A DNA stretch of 64,000 nucleotides from Methanoplanus endosymbiosus (GTDB lineage Archaea > Halobacteriota > Methanomicrobia > Methanomicrobiales > Methanomicrobiaceae). Shown one piece after another: positions 26,152 through 34,741 of the stretch. Numbering within the stretch: position 1 is the stretch's first letter; the number at the start of each line of letters is the position of its first letter. The stretch spans positions 372,001 through 436,000 of the forward strand of contig NZ_CP096115.1 of the NCBI RefSeq assembly GCF_024662215.1, in the 5' to 3' direction. The notes under the pieces are model-generated. The model worked only from the letters and a program-made list of their open reading frames with translations. It did no database searches and was not told the DNA's origin. The position numbers and the translations under genes were made by a program.

Positions 26152-26310
26152 TTATTCAGGAGACACAAAGAGAAGAACAAATGCCGCTGCCAAGAGAAGA
26201 ACAGCCATAGCTTTTCTGACATCATCAGGATATTCAGCAGTTTCTGCGGGGAAAACAGGTACGTTTCCGGTTGGATTCATAACTGAGAACGTTGCAAAAA
26301 AGTCATACAT
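26152..26310 (-). CDS. candidate 52-residue membrane protein
   Basis: A short frame with a hydrophilic N-terminal part (MYDFFATFSVMNPTGNVPVF) and one clear transmembrane helix, AMAVLLLAAAFVLLFV, at about 35-50, ending SPE. The composition looks like a real small membrane protein. A TATA-like CTATATAAT on the minus strand (about 26398-26406) lies 90 bases upstream, and an 18-base palindrome is in between. No strong ribosome-binding site is seen. Not recognised; it fills an otherwise empty 350-base gap. Confidence 0.5.
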   Translation of the reverse strand: MYDFFATFSVMNPTGNVPVFPAETAEYPDDVRKAMAVLLLAAAFVLLFVSPE

Positions 26311-26335
26311 GAGCCTGCGGGTTCACAGATGGCAG

Positions 26336-26353
26336 ATGAAACAAATGTTTCAT
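26336..26353. promoter_or_regulatory. 18-base palindrome in leader of small ORF
   Basis: ATGAAACA-AA-TGTTTCAT, perfect 8-base arms around AA. It lies between the TATA-like element and the small gene at 26152-26310, where an operator or leader hairpin would be. Confidence 0.45.
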
Positions 26354-26484
26354 AGGAGAAATTTATCAGAAATGCGGTCTCTGTCACATATTGCTTTCAT
26401 TATATAGCTTCACTGGTGAATTGTTTGCCGAAAAATCTGTTCTCTTAAGAACTTTCATCTGCTATAGAATTCAAATCATTGTAG

Positions 26485-27786
26485 ATGGATTTGCTATTGA
26501 TTGCAGTTTTTTTGGTTGCACTATATTTTCTAATAGCGGGTTATATTAAGGTAAATAATCTCTGGGAAGATCATATCAGATTTTATGGTCCGATACTTGC
26601 CCTGAAGACGGATAATGTTGGATTTTTTGATAAATTTCTGCCATACTCAAAATTTCTGAAGCTATACGGTACTGCCGGTGCGGTTATGGTGGTTATTGTA
26701 TCCCTTCTGTTTACAGTGCTGATGTTCTTCTCGTTTCAAAAGACGCTTGCCTCACCACCGGCACCAACGGGGATTTATGAACCGCAGAATATTCTGGCAA
26801 TTCCGGGAATAAATGAATTTCTTCCTTTAAGTGTTGCAGTAATTATAGCATTTATTGCAACTCTGGTTGTTCATGAGTTCGGCCACGGTATTCTTGCAAG
26901 AATTGAGGGTATGCGGGTTGAAAGTACCGGAGTATTGTTTTTTGTAATTCCAATCGGGGCATTTGTTGAACCATGTGAAGAGGATGTCGAAAAAGCGAGC
27001 GGCCGGTCAAGAATAAGGATGTTTGGCGCAGGAATTACCAATAATCTCGTACTTGCACTTATTGCATTTCTGCTTCTGGCGCTCTTTATGGGTATGGCAC
27101 ACCCGGTTGATGCACCGTATGTCAAGGCAGTATATGCCGACTATCCGGCAGATGAAGCAGGTCTTTTTCCAAACTCACTGATAATGTCTGTAAATGGCAT
27201 TGATGTCACTTCAAGAGAGGATGTTTCATCCATAATGTCAGGCACACAGCCGGGTGACACTGTTTCAGTTACATCAGTTCATGAAGGAATAACCAGTACC
27301 AATGATCTGAAACTTGCAGAATGGCCGACAGAATATGGAGATAAAAATTCCGGTTTTATGGGAGTATCATATTATGATTCTTCCAGGGCAAAAGAGCTGT
27401 CAGACAAGTATATCAGGTCTCCTTTAGGGCCGCTTTTACTGATCTATGTGCCGATAAATGCCGTAATTGATGATGACAGCCTAGGCCTTGGCATACTTGC
27501 GTTTGATTCCCCTGACACAGTTGCATGGAGTGAACCGTTTTATGGCTACTGGCAGTTGATTCAGATACTGTTCTGGCTCTTCTGGTTCAACTTTGCGGTT
27601 GCGACCTTCAATGCCCTACCTCTGATTCCGCTTGACGGCGGTTATATTATGCAGGAAGGGGTTAAGCAGTTTTTTGCAGCCAGAAATAAGGAAAAATATG
27701 CAGATTATGTTGTATCCGGAATTAGCTGGCTCATGATATTTGTGATAATATCACTGATTATGATACCATACATTGCATCGTTTTAA
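26485..27786 (+). CDS. site-2 protease family (M50) membrane protein
   Basis: 433-residue intramembrane zinc metalloprotease. HEFGH at 130-134 lies in a hydrophobic segment, and a downstream PLIPLDGGYIMQEG holds the third ligand. A PDZ-like domain (YADYPADEAGLFPNSLIMSVNGIDV) sits at about 215-290. Hydrophobic segments at both ends give about six helices. Such enzymes cleave membrane-bound regulators or signal peptides; the substrate is unknown. Confidence 0.9.
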   Translation: MDLLLIAVFLVALYFLIAGYIKVNNLWEDHIRFYGPILALKTDNVGFFDKFLPYSKFLKLYGTAGAVMVVIVSLLFTVLMFFSFQKTLASPPAPTGIYEPQNILAIPGINEFLPLSVAVIIAFIATLVVHEFGHGILARIEGMRVESTGVLFFVIPIGAFVEPCEEDVEKASGRSRIRMFGAGITNNLVLALIAFLLLALFMGMAHPVDAPYVKAVYADYPADEAGLFPNSLIMSVNGIDVTSREDVSSIMSGTQPGDTVSVTSVHEGITSTNDLKLAEWPTEYGDKNSGFMGVSYYDSSRAKELSDKYIRSPLGPLLLIYVPINAVIDDDSLGLGILAFDSPDTVAWSEPFYGYWQLIQILFWLFWFNFAVATFNALPLIPLDGGYIMQEGVKQFFAARNKEKYADYVVSGISWLMIFVIISLIMIPYIASF

Positions 27787-27815
27787 CCCGGAAAATAATA
27801 TCTGTTAAAAAAGTG

Positions 27816-28895
27816 TTATTTTTCATCAAGATCTCCGATGTCCTTAACATTGACATCACTCAGATCTTCAATTTTCTTCTCAATTATCTTTACAGTCTTT
27901 GCGGCATTCTCAACATCCTCATCTCCGGCCATACTGCCAAGAATTGATTCGTCAAGATTGGTATTTTTCCAGTCTTCATCTGTGAACTCCTCGTCTTCAG
28001 CGCCGAGAAACTTCGCGCTCTGTTTTATGAGACTGGAAATCTCAAACGGAAATATGATCTTGGTTGCCTGTCCGTCTGCCATCTGCTTTAAGGCATCAAG
28101 GGAGAGGACGGTTATTGCCTTTTTATCAAGCGGACGTGAACCAAGCGCAAGAATTCTGAGTCCCTGCGCCTCGCCCTGTGCCTGAAGTATTCTTGATTTA
28201 CGGTCACCTTCGGCACGCAGTATTTTGCTCTGCCGATCACCTTCTGCTTCCAGGATCATCGACTGCCTCTTTCCTTCGGCAGAGAGAATTGCTGATCTCT
28301 TCTCACCGTCTGCACGTAAGATTGCAGCTCTTCTTTCCCTTTCGGCTGCCGTCTGTTCTGTCATTGCCTGTTTTACCGCGCCGACAGGATCGACTTCCCT
28401 TATCTCAACCCTCTCAACCTTGACACCCCACTGATCGGTTTCCCGGTCAAGAGAGTCGCGCAGGCGGTTGTTGATGAGATCCCTGTTGTAGAGGACTTCA
28501 TCAAGCTCAAGGTCACCGATTATTCCCCTCAGGCTTGTCTGGGCCAGTGCCAGGGTTGCCATCCGGTAATTTGAGACCTCAAAATAGGACTTTTCAGGGT
28601 CAACCACTCTTGTATATACAATTGCATCCACATTGGTTGGTGAATTATCTTTGGTTATCACTTCCTGCTGTGGAACGTCCATAACCTGTGTTCTCAGGTC
28701 AATCTTTACAATCTCCGTGATAAATGGTACAACCCACCTAAATCCCGGATTTAACCGACCTATATACTGTCCCAGACGAATCTGGAGAGCCTGTTCGTAC
28801 GGCTGAATAATTACAACGCCCTTTGCAAAGATAAGAACAATTGCAAGGACGAGAACTATTGTCAGAAATATATTACCTAAATCAACAAATGCCAT
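27816..28895 (-). CDS. SPFH (stomatin/prohibitin) family protein
   Basis: 359 residues: one N-terminal transmembrane helix (about 8-28), an SPFH domain (30-190; QPYEQALQIRLGQYIGRLNPGFRW, VMDVPQQEVITKDN, LDEVLYNRD), then four to five 11-residue repeats of the form AEGxRQSxILx at 195-245, which predict a coiled coil, and an acidic tail. It forms membrane-bound oligomeric scaffolds. The partner NfeD gene ends 2 bases before its start, the usual NfeD-stomatin operon. Confidence 0.9.
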   Translation of the reverse strand: MAFVDLGNIFLTIVLVLAIVLIFAKGVVIIQPYEQALQIRLGQYIGRLNPGFRWVVPFITEIVKIDLRTQVMDVPQQEVITKDNSPTNVDAIVYTRVVDPEKSYFEVSNYRMATLALAQTSLRGIIGDLELDEVLYNRDLINNRLRDSLDRETDQWGVKVERVEIREVDPVGAVKQAMTEQTAAERERRAAILRADGEKRSAILSAEGKRQSMILEAEGDRQSKILRAEGDRKSRILQAQGEAQGLRILALGSRPLDKKAITVLSLDALKQMADGQATKIIFPFEISSLIKQSAKFLGAEDEEFTDEDWKNTNLDESILGSMAGDEDVENAAKTVKIIEKKIEDLSDVNVKDIGDLDEK

Positions 28896-28897
28896 AG

Positions 28898-29353
28898 TTA
28901 AATCTCCTCTACAGTTACATGCACTCCTTCTGAATGAATTACTTTAACCTTCCTTCCGGCAGGAATGTTTATCCCTTCCGTTGTTGCGCTCCAGTCAACA
29001 TTTTCGACTGTAACTTTTCCGGATATCGAATCAGCACTGATCTCCTTTGTGACAATACCGGTCTTTCCAATCAGTGAATCTTTACTGGCAGTAAACGGAG
29101 ATCTGCTGTCAGTAGTGATTCTGCTGTATATGAGCACAGAAATTCCGGCAGAGAGAAGTGCAACGATTATCCCGATCACAATTATCAGAGGTGAGTTAAA
29201 GAGTTCAGGAAACAGAAGTGAGATAATTCCGATTATTATCAGGGTTGTTCCGGGCACTGCGATGAAAAATCCCGGATTAAATGCTTCAATAAGCAGCATT
29301 AGGACACCGATCACTATCAGAATCCATCCGATGGCAATTATATCCATTACCAT
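28898..29353 (-). CDS. NfeD family membrane protein
   Basis: 151-residue protein with several transmembrane helices (IIAIGWILIVIGVLMLLIEA and others) and a C-terminal OB-fold NfeD domain (SLIGKTGIVTKE, GKVTVENVDWSATTEG). The frame stays open to 29437, but a strong TATA box ATTATATATAAT (about 29376-29387, minus strand) lies in that stretch; ATG 29353 is about 27 bases below it, a leaderless start. It probably works with the SPFH protein downstream. Confidence 0.87.
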   Translation of the reverse strand: MVMDIIAIGWILIVIGVLMLLIEAFNPGFFIAVPGTTLIIIGIISLLFPELFNSPLIIVIGIIVALLSAGISVLIYSRITTDSRSPFTASKDSLIGKTGIVTKEISADSISGKVTVENVDWSATTEGINIPAGRKVKVIHSEGVHVTVEEI

Positions 29354-29460
29354 GATGAAGAAAGGATGGTTTCCGATTATATATAATATTTGATCAGTCC
29401 GCGCTGAAAATAAGTAATGATTTATCCGGATTTGCATCTGAATAAATCATAATAAGTTAT

Positions 29461-30339
29461 CTATCTAACAAGCATTGCAATACGTGAACCTTTGCTGATG
29501 CCAATATCCTCTGCAATAGGCTGGCATTTCACCATCATCAGGTACAGAACAGGCGGGAGTTTTTCTGTCTTTTTATGCTCACTTAACGATTCATAGTTTG
29601 CCATTCCCTTTGATATTATAAGGGTTGCATCGTCTATTGCTTCGTTAACATCCTGCGGGAGCAGATCCAGGTTTACTCCGAGTTCTGCTGTATCATCTGC
29701 ATTCGTAAGCAGCCGGTCTGCAATTTTATCAAGTCCGAGACTGAGGGCATCCTCCATCGTTGCATCGTTTATAATTGGAAGACCTCTTACTACTACCGTA
29801 ATCTCAGAACCGTTATTTTTAAGATGCTTAATCAGGTGTCTGTCAAAAACAATTTCACCGCAGTTGTCACAGAGGAAAACAATTTTTTTACATAATTTTG
29901 ATGCTTCATCCGTGTCGTCTATTGAAAGCCCTTTTCTGAACTCTTCCATGAAAAAAGCGCTGAAATCCTCTGAAACTTTGTGCTCCACTGAACCGTGATC
30001 AAGGGTGTTTGCGATGATTGTTCCAAGGCAGATGTCCCGGAAATCTGATAAATTATCTTTTACATCCTCAAGGACAATTCCAGCTGTTTTATTGTCTTCA
30101 GATTTTATTTTTCTGTAAGGATCACTGTCAGATATACATTCACAGACAAGCCTGTGAATCATGCTGGAGATCTGCGGTGACGGATTATCGTCATTCAGAT
30201 GTTTTATCAACAGATCTTTACATTTTTTTGCAGTTTCTTCAATAAGTTTATCGTCATCTGTTGCAAGTCTGCATTCATATTCAACTCTTCCGAGAAGGCA
30301 GTTAAAACAGGTATTATTTATCTTCATATTGTTTTTCAC
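29461..30339 (-). CDS. DUF89 (ARMT1-like) metal-dependent phosphatase
   Basis: 292 residues with a cysteine-containing N terminus (CFNCLLGRVEYEC), a VFLCDNCGEIVFDRHLIKHL motif with the conserved D and N that bind metal, then VVRGLPIINDATMEDA and a C-terminal ISKGMANYESL and VKCQPIAEDIG. These fit the DUF89 family of metabolite damage-control phosphatases. The exact substrate is unknown. A second ATG four codons in could be the true start. Confidence 0.85.
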   Translation of the reverse strand: MKNNMKINNTCFNCLLGRVEYECRLATDDDKLIEETAKKCKDLLIKHLNDDNPSPQISSMIHRLVCECISDSDPYRKIKSEDNKTAGIVLEDVKDNLSDFRDICLGTIIANTLDHGSVEHKVSEDFSAFFMEEFRKGLSIDDTDEASKLCKKIVFLCDNCGEIVFDRHLIKHLKNNGSEITVVVRGLPIINDATMEDALSLGLDKIADRLLTNADDTAELGVNLDLLPQDVNEAIDDATLIISKGMANYESLSEHKKTEKLPPVLYLMMVKCQPIAEDIGISKGSRIAMLVR

Positions 30340-30582
30340 AACCGCTTGCGCTGATAATTTTTGAACTCAGGCAGAAATAGTATGTTCGGTTTAAAAAAAG
30401 TTATTTGGGGTATTTTTTTTCAGAATCTGTATAATGATTCAATATAACTTTCAAAAAGATTGTTGCAATGGTATTCGGTCATTTTTGTCACCGGACTATT
30501 ATTGGTATTATCAGGCAATAATATTATTTGTCAACAATAAATAATTATAATTATTAATCATCATAATTATTAATAAAAAGAA

Positions 30583-30657
30583 TGGGGCCACCGCGATTCG
30601 AACGCGGGTCAGAAGACCCCCAGCCTCCTAGGATGGTCCAGGCTACCCTATGGCCCC
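30583..30657 (-). tRNA. tRNA-Pro (GGG)
   Basis: Read on the minus strand from GGGGCCA to TGGCCCC plus discriminator A. The acceptor stem pairs fully; the anticodon stem GGAGG/TCTTC encloses loop CTGGGGG with anticodon GGG; the T stem CCGCG/CGCGG encloses TTCGAAT. No intron and no encoded CCA. Confidence 0.94.
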
Positions 30658-30726
30658 AGTGCAGAAATGCTATTTCATATTGTCAGTGCCAACTTAATTA
30701 ACTTGTCTTTTGTCTCCACCGGTTCT

Positions 30727-30936
30727 TCAGAACTTTAATTTTTTGAACTCTTCAACATTTTTTGTCAGTTCTTCAAGTTCTGTACATGTGACATTCATTG
30801 TGCTGCCCAGTTCATCAACTTCTGTCAATAGCTGTCCAATCCTTCTCTGCATCAGGTAAATCAGAACCAGAAGGAAGATAATTACAATCCCAAACAGTAC
30901 TATCAGCCCGGATTCTATCCCAAAAAACATACTCAT
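30727..30936 (-). CDS. small membrane coiled-coil protein
   Basis: 69 residues: one N-terminal transmembrane helix (about 9-28), then a charged heptad-like segment (RRIGQLLTEVDELGSTMNVTCTELEELTKNVEEFKKL). It overlaps the MinD-type gene stop by 4 bases (ATGA arrangement), so it is translated with it. Possibly a membrane partner of the ATPase (inference); not recognised as a named family. Confidence 0.7.
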   Translation of the reverse strand: MSMFFGIESGLIVLFGIVIIFLLVLIYLMQRRIGQLLTEVDELGSTMNVTCTELEELTKNVEEFKKLKF

Positions 30937-31724
30937 TTTTTCCTGCCCTTAACTATCGATTTTGCAAGTCTGTCAATAAATTTATCGCCGGAGACCTCGG
31001 GTTTAATCTCTGGATATTCTTTTCCGGCAATCTTCGCAGCAATTTTACTGATTTCTCTTGAAGCAGGAGAATCAGGATACTTTATCACAATCGGTGTTTT
31101 ATAAGCTGCTGCTCTTCTTACATTAGGGTCTTCAGGTACCAGGCCGATAACTTTCACTCCCAGTACTTCCTCAATTTTATGAACACTGACTTCAGTGTTT
31201 TCAAGTGTTGCCCTGTTCAGTATTGCCCCCATTACATGGCCGCCTATTAATTCGGTCAGAATTTTGGTCTTTAAGGCATCAACCATTGATGACAGTTCAG
31301 GATTTACAACAAGAATAACTTCATCAGCGATGGCAAGAGGAATTACGCCATCCCTGCTGATTCCTGCCGGCGCATCAATTATCAGGAAATCACAGTGATT
31401 TACTATCTCACTCATTACATCCCTTAAATGTTCGGGATCTGCATCCTGAAATCCCTTAAGTGATATTCCGCTTGGCACAACTTTCACGCCAGATGGCCCG
31501 TCATAAACAGCCTCTGAAACGGGCGCTTTTCCGGCCAGGACTTCGTGCAGAGTTACCGGTACATTTTCAAGTCCGAGAAGAATTGCCATGTTTGCCATCC
31601 CCATATCTGCATCCATTATGTACGTCTCTTTTCCATAGGAAGCAATAATTGTACCGAGGTTAACTGTGAGGGTTGTTTTTCCAGTTCCGCCTTTTCCGGA
31701 AGCAATTGTATAGGTTGTGACCAT
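30933..31724 (-). CDS. MinD/ParA-type ATPase
   Basis: 263-residue deviant-Walker ATPase: SGKGGTGKTT (9-18), MDADMGMANMAILLG, and FLIIDAPAGISRDGV as the Walker B region, with a C-terminal segment. The archaeal MinD group often positions membrane or surface machinery such as archaella or chemosensory arrays; which cargo is unknown here. It is the first gene of a two-gene operon with the small membrane coiled-coil protein. An inverted repeat overlaps its promoter (31763-31787). Confidence 0.9.
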   Translation of the reverse strand: MVTTYTIASGKGGTGKTTLTVNLGTIIASYGKETYIMDADMGMANMAILLGLENVPVTLHEVLAGKAPVSEAVYDGPSGVKVVPSGISLKGFQDADPEHLRDVMSEIVNHCDFLIIDAPAGISRDGVIPLAIADEVILVVNPELSSMVDALKTKILTELIGGHVMGAILNRATLENTEVSVHKIEEVLGVKVIGLVPEDPNVRRAAAYKTPIVIKYPDSPASREISKIAAKIAGKEYPEIKPEVSGDKFIDRLAKSIVKGRKK

Positions 31725-32059
31725 ATTTTTCTCTGCTTTAAGTTATAATTGCTGAATCAGTACTCCGGATAATTAATTTTGCCGGAGATTATATGTAAAG
31801 ATTCCTTTCTCAATTATTATAATTAATTCGTTCGTATTTGTGTATTATCCGGAATAAAATTTAGTTCAGCAAAATAATATATTACATCTCTCCTGAAGAC
31901 AGATAATTGCAGAAGACTGACAGACTCTGCATTTACAATAATTTTTGAACACATGATAATAAGCCATAAATTATATGCTGATTTTCGAACACACAATGAT
32001 TAATCATAACTCTCCAAAGATGAAATCTTCAGCGTAAACAGGTGGCAGTTTTTACGAGA
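31725..32059. promoter_or_regulatory. minD upstream region
   Basis: 335 AT-rich non-coding bases. On the minus strand ACATATAATC (31787-31796) is a TATA box. CTCCGG/CCGGAG (31763-31768, 31782-31787) lies between it and the expected start site, an operator-like spot. Farther up, ATTTTTGAACACA (31941) and ATTTTCGAACACA (31981) form a 13-base direct repeat exactly 40 bases apart. Confidence 0.45.
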
Positions 32060-32596
32060 TCAGTCTTTCTTTTCATTCAGAATTTCACCGGCTAAATTCT
32101 CCATTTCACGTTTTAATTTTTCTTTCATTTTTATTATTGAAGCGCTGTCAAGTTTTGACAGTTCCTCCTCAAAAAGCGAATCTGGATCATCTGTTATTTT
32201 TTCTGCCGGAAATTCACTGATTTTGCACGCTTCTACTGCTGCATTATTATCAGATTTATTTTTTATATTTTCTGCCCCTTTAACACTGATAAGCATTTTA
32301 TTTTCTGAATTATTCTGCGTGTAGAGTCTGATCTCTCTTCCAACAGGGTTGATCTCAGTTATTTTTTTGATTAGGAGACTCTCTTTTAATCCACTGAAAT
32401 CAGATGGAATGGCATCATATTCAGATTCAGTCCATGCGTCCCGGCAGACCCCTTCTGTTACAGTCAGTACGATCGTCAGACTATCTGTTTTAATCCGGCA
32501 TTCTCCGGTGAAATTTATCATTTCCAGAATTTCAAGAATTCTGACTGAATCTGTATTGTATATGCAGGCTTTCAGAGTCCTGTATTTTTCATTCAT
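32060..32596 (-). CDS. hypothetical protein, possibly signalling-related
   Basis: 178 residues beginning MNEKYRTLKACIYNTDS; the first 100 residues look like a compact alpha/beta domain (CRIKTDSLTIVLTVTEG, IKKITEINPVGREIRLYTQ), and the rest is an acidic linker and a C-terminal charged helix. Not recognised. The frame is open to 32686, but the ATG at 32596 sits about 35 bases below a TATA-like AATTATAATTT (about 32627-32637, minus strand). It faces the Roadblock gene divergently and lies between minD and a two-component receiver. Confidence 0.55.
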   Translation of the reverse strand: MNEKYRTLKACIYNTDSVRILEILEMINFTGECRIKTDSLTIVLTVTEGVCRDAWTESEYDAIPSDFSGLKESLLIKKITEINPVGREIRLYTQNNSENKMLISVKGAENIKNKSDNNAAVEACKISEFPAEKITDDPDSLFEEELSKLDSASIIKMKEKLKREMENLAGEILNEKKD

Positions 32597-32899
32597 AAAC
32601 TGCCTGATTAAAGTATTGCCGCAGGTTAAATTATAATTCTCTGATATGTATCCGTGCCGGAGAGGAGATCTGCACTCCTGCCACATAAGATCTACAGTAT
32701 ATTTAATTATTATGGATCTAAATATGATAATTGTACAAACTTTGTATGCCGGGCTGAAATACAGGGATAATATTTACATATTTCTGCATCAATAACTCTA
32801 ATAAGTAGTAATTTGAGATAAGTTGATTATAGTAATCTTATACTCATTGGGATATGATCTATTATTTCACATAATATTTACTCCGAGGTGCCTTAACAG

Positions 32900-33280
32900 A
32901 TGAATGAAATTGGTCCGTTAAAAGTTAAAATAAAAGGCTATATTGATGAAATTATGTCTTTTAATGGTATTGTGGCATGTGCCATAGTAACGACAGAGGG
33001 ACAGATTATTGGAAAATCGGAATCAGAAAGGGCACCTTCATCATTTTTGGGGATAACAGCTGCTACCATGTATGCTTCATCGGAGGCGGCCTGCAGCACC
33101 TTTCATATCAGCCGTCCGGAATGCGTACAGGTGGACACATTAAATGGAGATGGCAGAATATTAATAAAAAGTTCAGGGAGAAAGATTTTAATCGCCACAG
33201 TTATTAACGATTCTGCTGATATTAATGAAGTAAGAAAGATGCTCATACCCATTTCAGAGAAAGTAGGGGAGAATTTATAA
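32900..33280 (+). CDS. Roadblock/LC7 domain protein
   Basis: 126-residue single-domain protein: helix LKVKIKGYIDEIMSFNGIVACAIVTTEGQIIG, then the beta strands and ATMYASSEAACSTF helix, and ILIKSSGRKILIATVI, the Roadblock/LC7 fold. In prokaryotes such proteins regulate small GTPases or polarity systems. GAGGTG (32885-32890) precedes the ATG. The stop codon is directly followed by the ATG of the response regulator, so the two are one operon. Confidence 0.88.
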   Translation: MNEIGPLKVKIKGYIDEIMSFNGIVACAIVTTEGQIIGKSESERAPSSFLGITAATMYASSEAACSTFHISRPECVQVDTLNGDGRILIKSSGRKILIATVINDSADINEVRKMLIPISEKVGENL

Positions 33281-33907
33281 ATGAACACAATTTTAGTTGT
33301 AGATGACAGCCCCATGATAGTGGATGTTTTTGTAGCCATGCTTGAGAGGGGTGGTTATAATCCGGTTGCTTCTTATAGTGGCCCTGAATGTCTGGATAAA
33401 TTGAAGGATATCAGCCCCGATCTAATACTTCTGGATATTATGATGGAACCTATGGATGGATGGGAAACTCTTGAAAATATTAAGACAAACCCTGAAACCC
33501 GTGAAATTCCTGTCATGATGCTGACTGCAAAGCAGCTCACTCCTGAAGAGGCGCAGGAGTATGGCGCATATATCGAAGATTATGTCATGAAGCCGACGAC
33601 TCACCGCCAGTTGTATGATGCAATAGAATATATCCTTAAAAGGCGTGAAAAGATAAGCCTTGGCGTTGAGATGGCAAAAAAAGCAGGCATTGAAGATCAG
33701 ATAATTGATGAATTTGAACGTCTGAGCAGAAGTGTTGATGTCTCAAAAAGACTTCTTCGTATTCTTGAATCAACCTACAGTCTTGATGACGATGACATCA
33801 GGGTTGGCGAGAATATTGAAAGAGCAATTAAGAGTATGGAGATGTCAATCAGACTTCAGGAAGAAAGGCTTGAACAGATCAATAAATTATTCGGTATTGA
33901 AAAATAA
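33281..33907 (+). CDS. response regulator receiver protein
   Basis: 208 residues. Receiver domain 1-120: acidic pair D8 D9, phospho-acceptor D52 in LILLDIMM, T82 and K104 in VMKPTT. The C-terminal part (125-208) is helical, with no DNA-binding or enzymatic motif seen, so it probably acts by protein contacts. Co-operonic with the Roadblock gene. No histidine kinase is nearby. Confidence 0.9.
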   Translation: MNTILVVDDSPMIVDVFVAMLERGGYNPVASYSGPECLDKLKDISPDLILLDIMMEPMDGWETLENIKTNPETREIPVMMLTAKQLTPEEAQEYGAYIEDYVMKPTTHRQLYDAIEYILKRREKISLGVEMAKKAGIEDQIIDEFERLSRSVDVSKRLLRILESTYSLDDDDIRVGENIERAIKSMEMSIRLQEERLEQINKLFGIEK

Positions 33908-34273
33908 CAATCCTGAATTCCTTCCGGATATAATTTATAAATTCGATATATCTATCCTTTTTCTCGTTAGTCCTGCACCATAACGCACAGGAAGGCTCCC
34001 ACCCAAAGCATTGGCGACATAGAATCAGGTGAATTGAGCAGTAATTTATCTTCCGGCTACAGGGCACAGGTGACTCTTATTATGTGGGGTAAGTATTTAT
34101 CCTTTGAAAATCATTAGTTTGTCGGGTTGATATAAGGTATTTCGGGGTTACCGGGCAGGTGTTTGCGCGTAGGAATTTAATTTTAGATGTGTTAAAAATA
34201 AATACATTTAAAATGAAAGATACATTTAAATAATCATAACGCATTTTAATAATGCTGAATTAATTTCAATAAT
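33908..34273. other. 366-base non-coding stretch
   Basis: No convincing coding frame on either strand. The first 200 bases are less AT-rich than usual gaps here (for example around 33980-34080 and 34130-34175) and might hold an untranslated RNA; the last 100 bases are AT-rich and precede tRNA-Lys. I could not assign a known RNA family. Confidence 0.3.
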
Positions 34274-34347
34274 GGGCCTGTAGCTCAGTTAGGCAGAGCG
34301 CCTGACTTTTAATCAGGTGGTCGGGGGTTCAAATCCCCTCGGGCCCG
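34274..34347 (+). tRNA. tRNA-Lys (TTT)
   Basis: Acceptor GGGCCTG pairs with CGGGCCC; D arm GCTC/GAGC; anticodon stem CCTGA/TCAGG with loop CTTTTAA (anticodon TTT); T arm GGGGG/CCCCT with TTCAAAT; discriminator G. No intron, no encoded CCA. It precedes the RNA polymerase operon by 90 bases. Confidence 0.96.
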
Positions 34348-34437
34348 TTAGCCACCAAATGTCAAAGACTGTGGCGCTTTGTATTTTTTTATGGTGATGC
34401 ATCTGAACAAAACTCAATATTTCAGCAGGTATTATTG

Positions 34438-34713
34438 ATGAGCACCAATTATTCTGTATTAAAACATGTGATGGTTCCGGACCATCAGGTTATGAGCGAG
34501 GAGGAAGTAAACGAACTTATGTCCTTCTACAGGATCACCCGTGATCAACTGCCAAAAATTTATCATGACGATCCTTCCATTAATGACATCAGGGATGAAA
34601 ATGGAAAAGAAGTCAAAGTGAAAATCAATAACGTGATTCGTATTATTCGTGAAAGTCAGACTGCAGGCAGGGCAGAAGCGTATCGTCTGGTCGTAAAACG
34701 ACCTAAGAAATAA
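34438..34713 (+). CDS. rpoH: DNA-directed RNA polymerase subunit H
   Basis: 91-residue Rpb5-like C-terminal-domain protein: VLKHVMVPDHQVMSEEEVNELM, QLPKIYHDDPSI and the closing VIRIIRESQTAGRAEAYRLV. The ATG at 34438 was chosen over TTG 34435. It is the first gene of the polymerase operon, the standard archaeal order. Confidence 0.96.
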   Translation: MSTNYSVLKHVMVPDHQVMSEEEVNELMSFYRITRDQLPKIYHDDPSINDIRDENGKEVKVKINNVIRIIRESQTAGRAEAYRLVVKRPKK

Positions 34714-34741
34714 GTTAAATTCTTTTTAAGGGTGGTCATTT

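Noticed and set aside
26060-26407. 115-codon plus-strand frame after rnhB
   Set aside because: Starts inside rnhB and has a random basic sequence; the minus-strand 52-codon frame there is more protein-like.
33879-34067. 62-codon minus-strand frame before tRNA-Lys
   Set aside because: No ribosome-binding site, overlaps the response regulator end, and no protein-like pattern.
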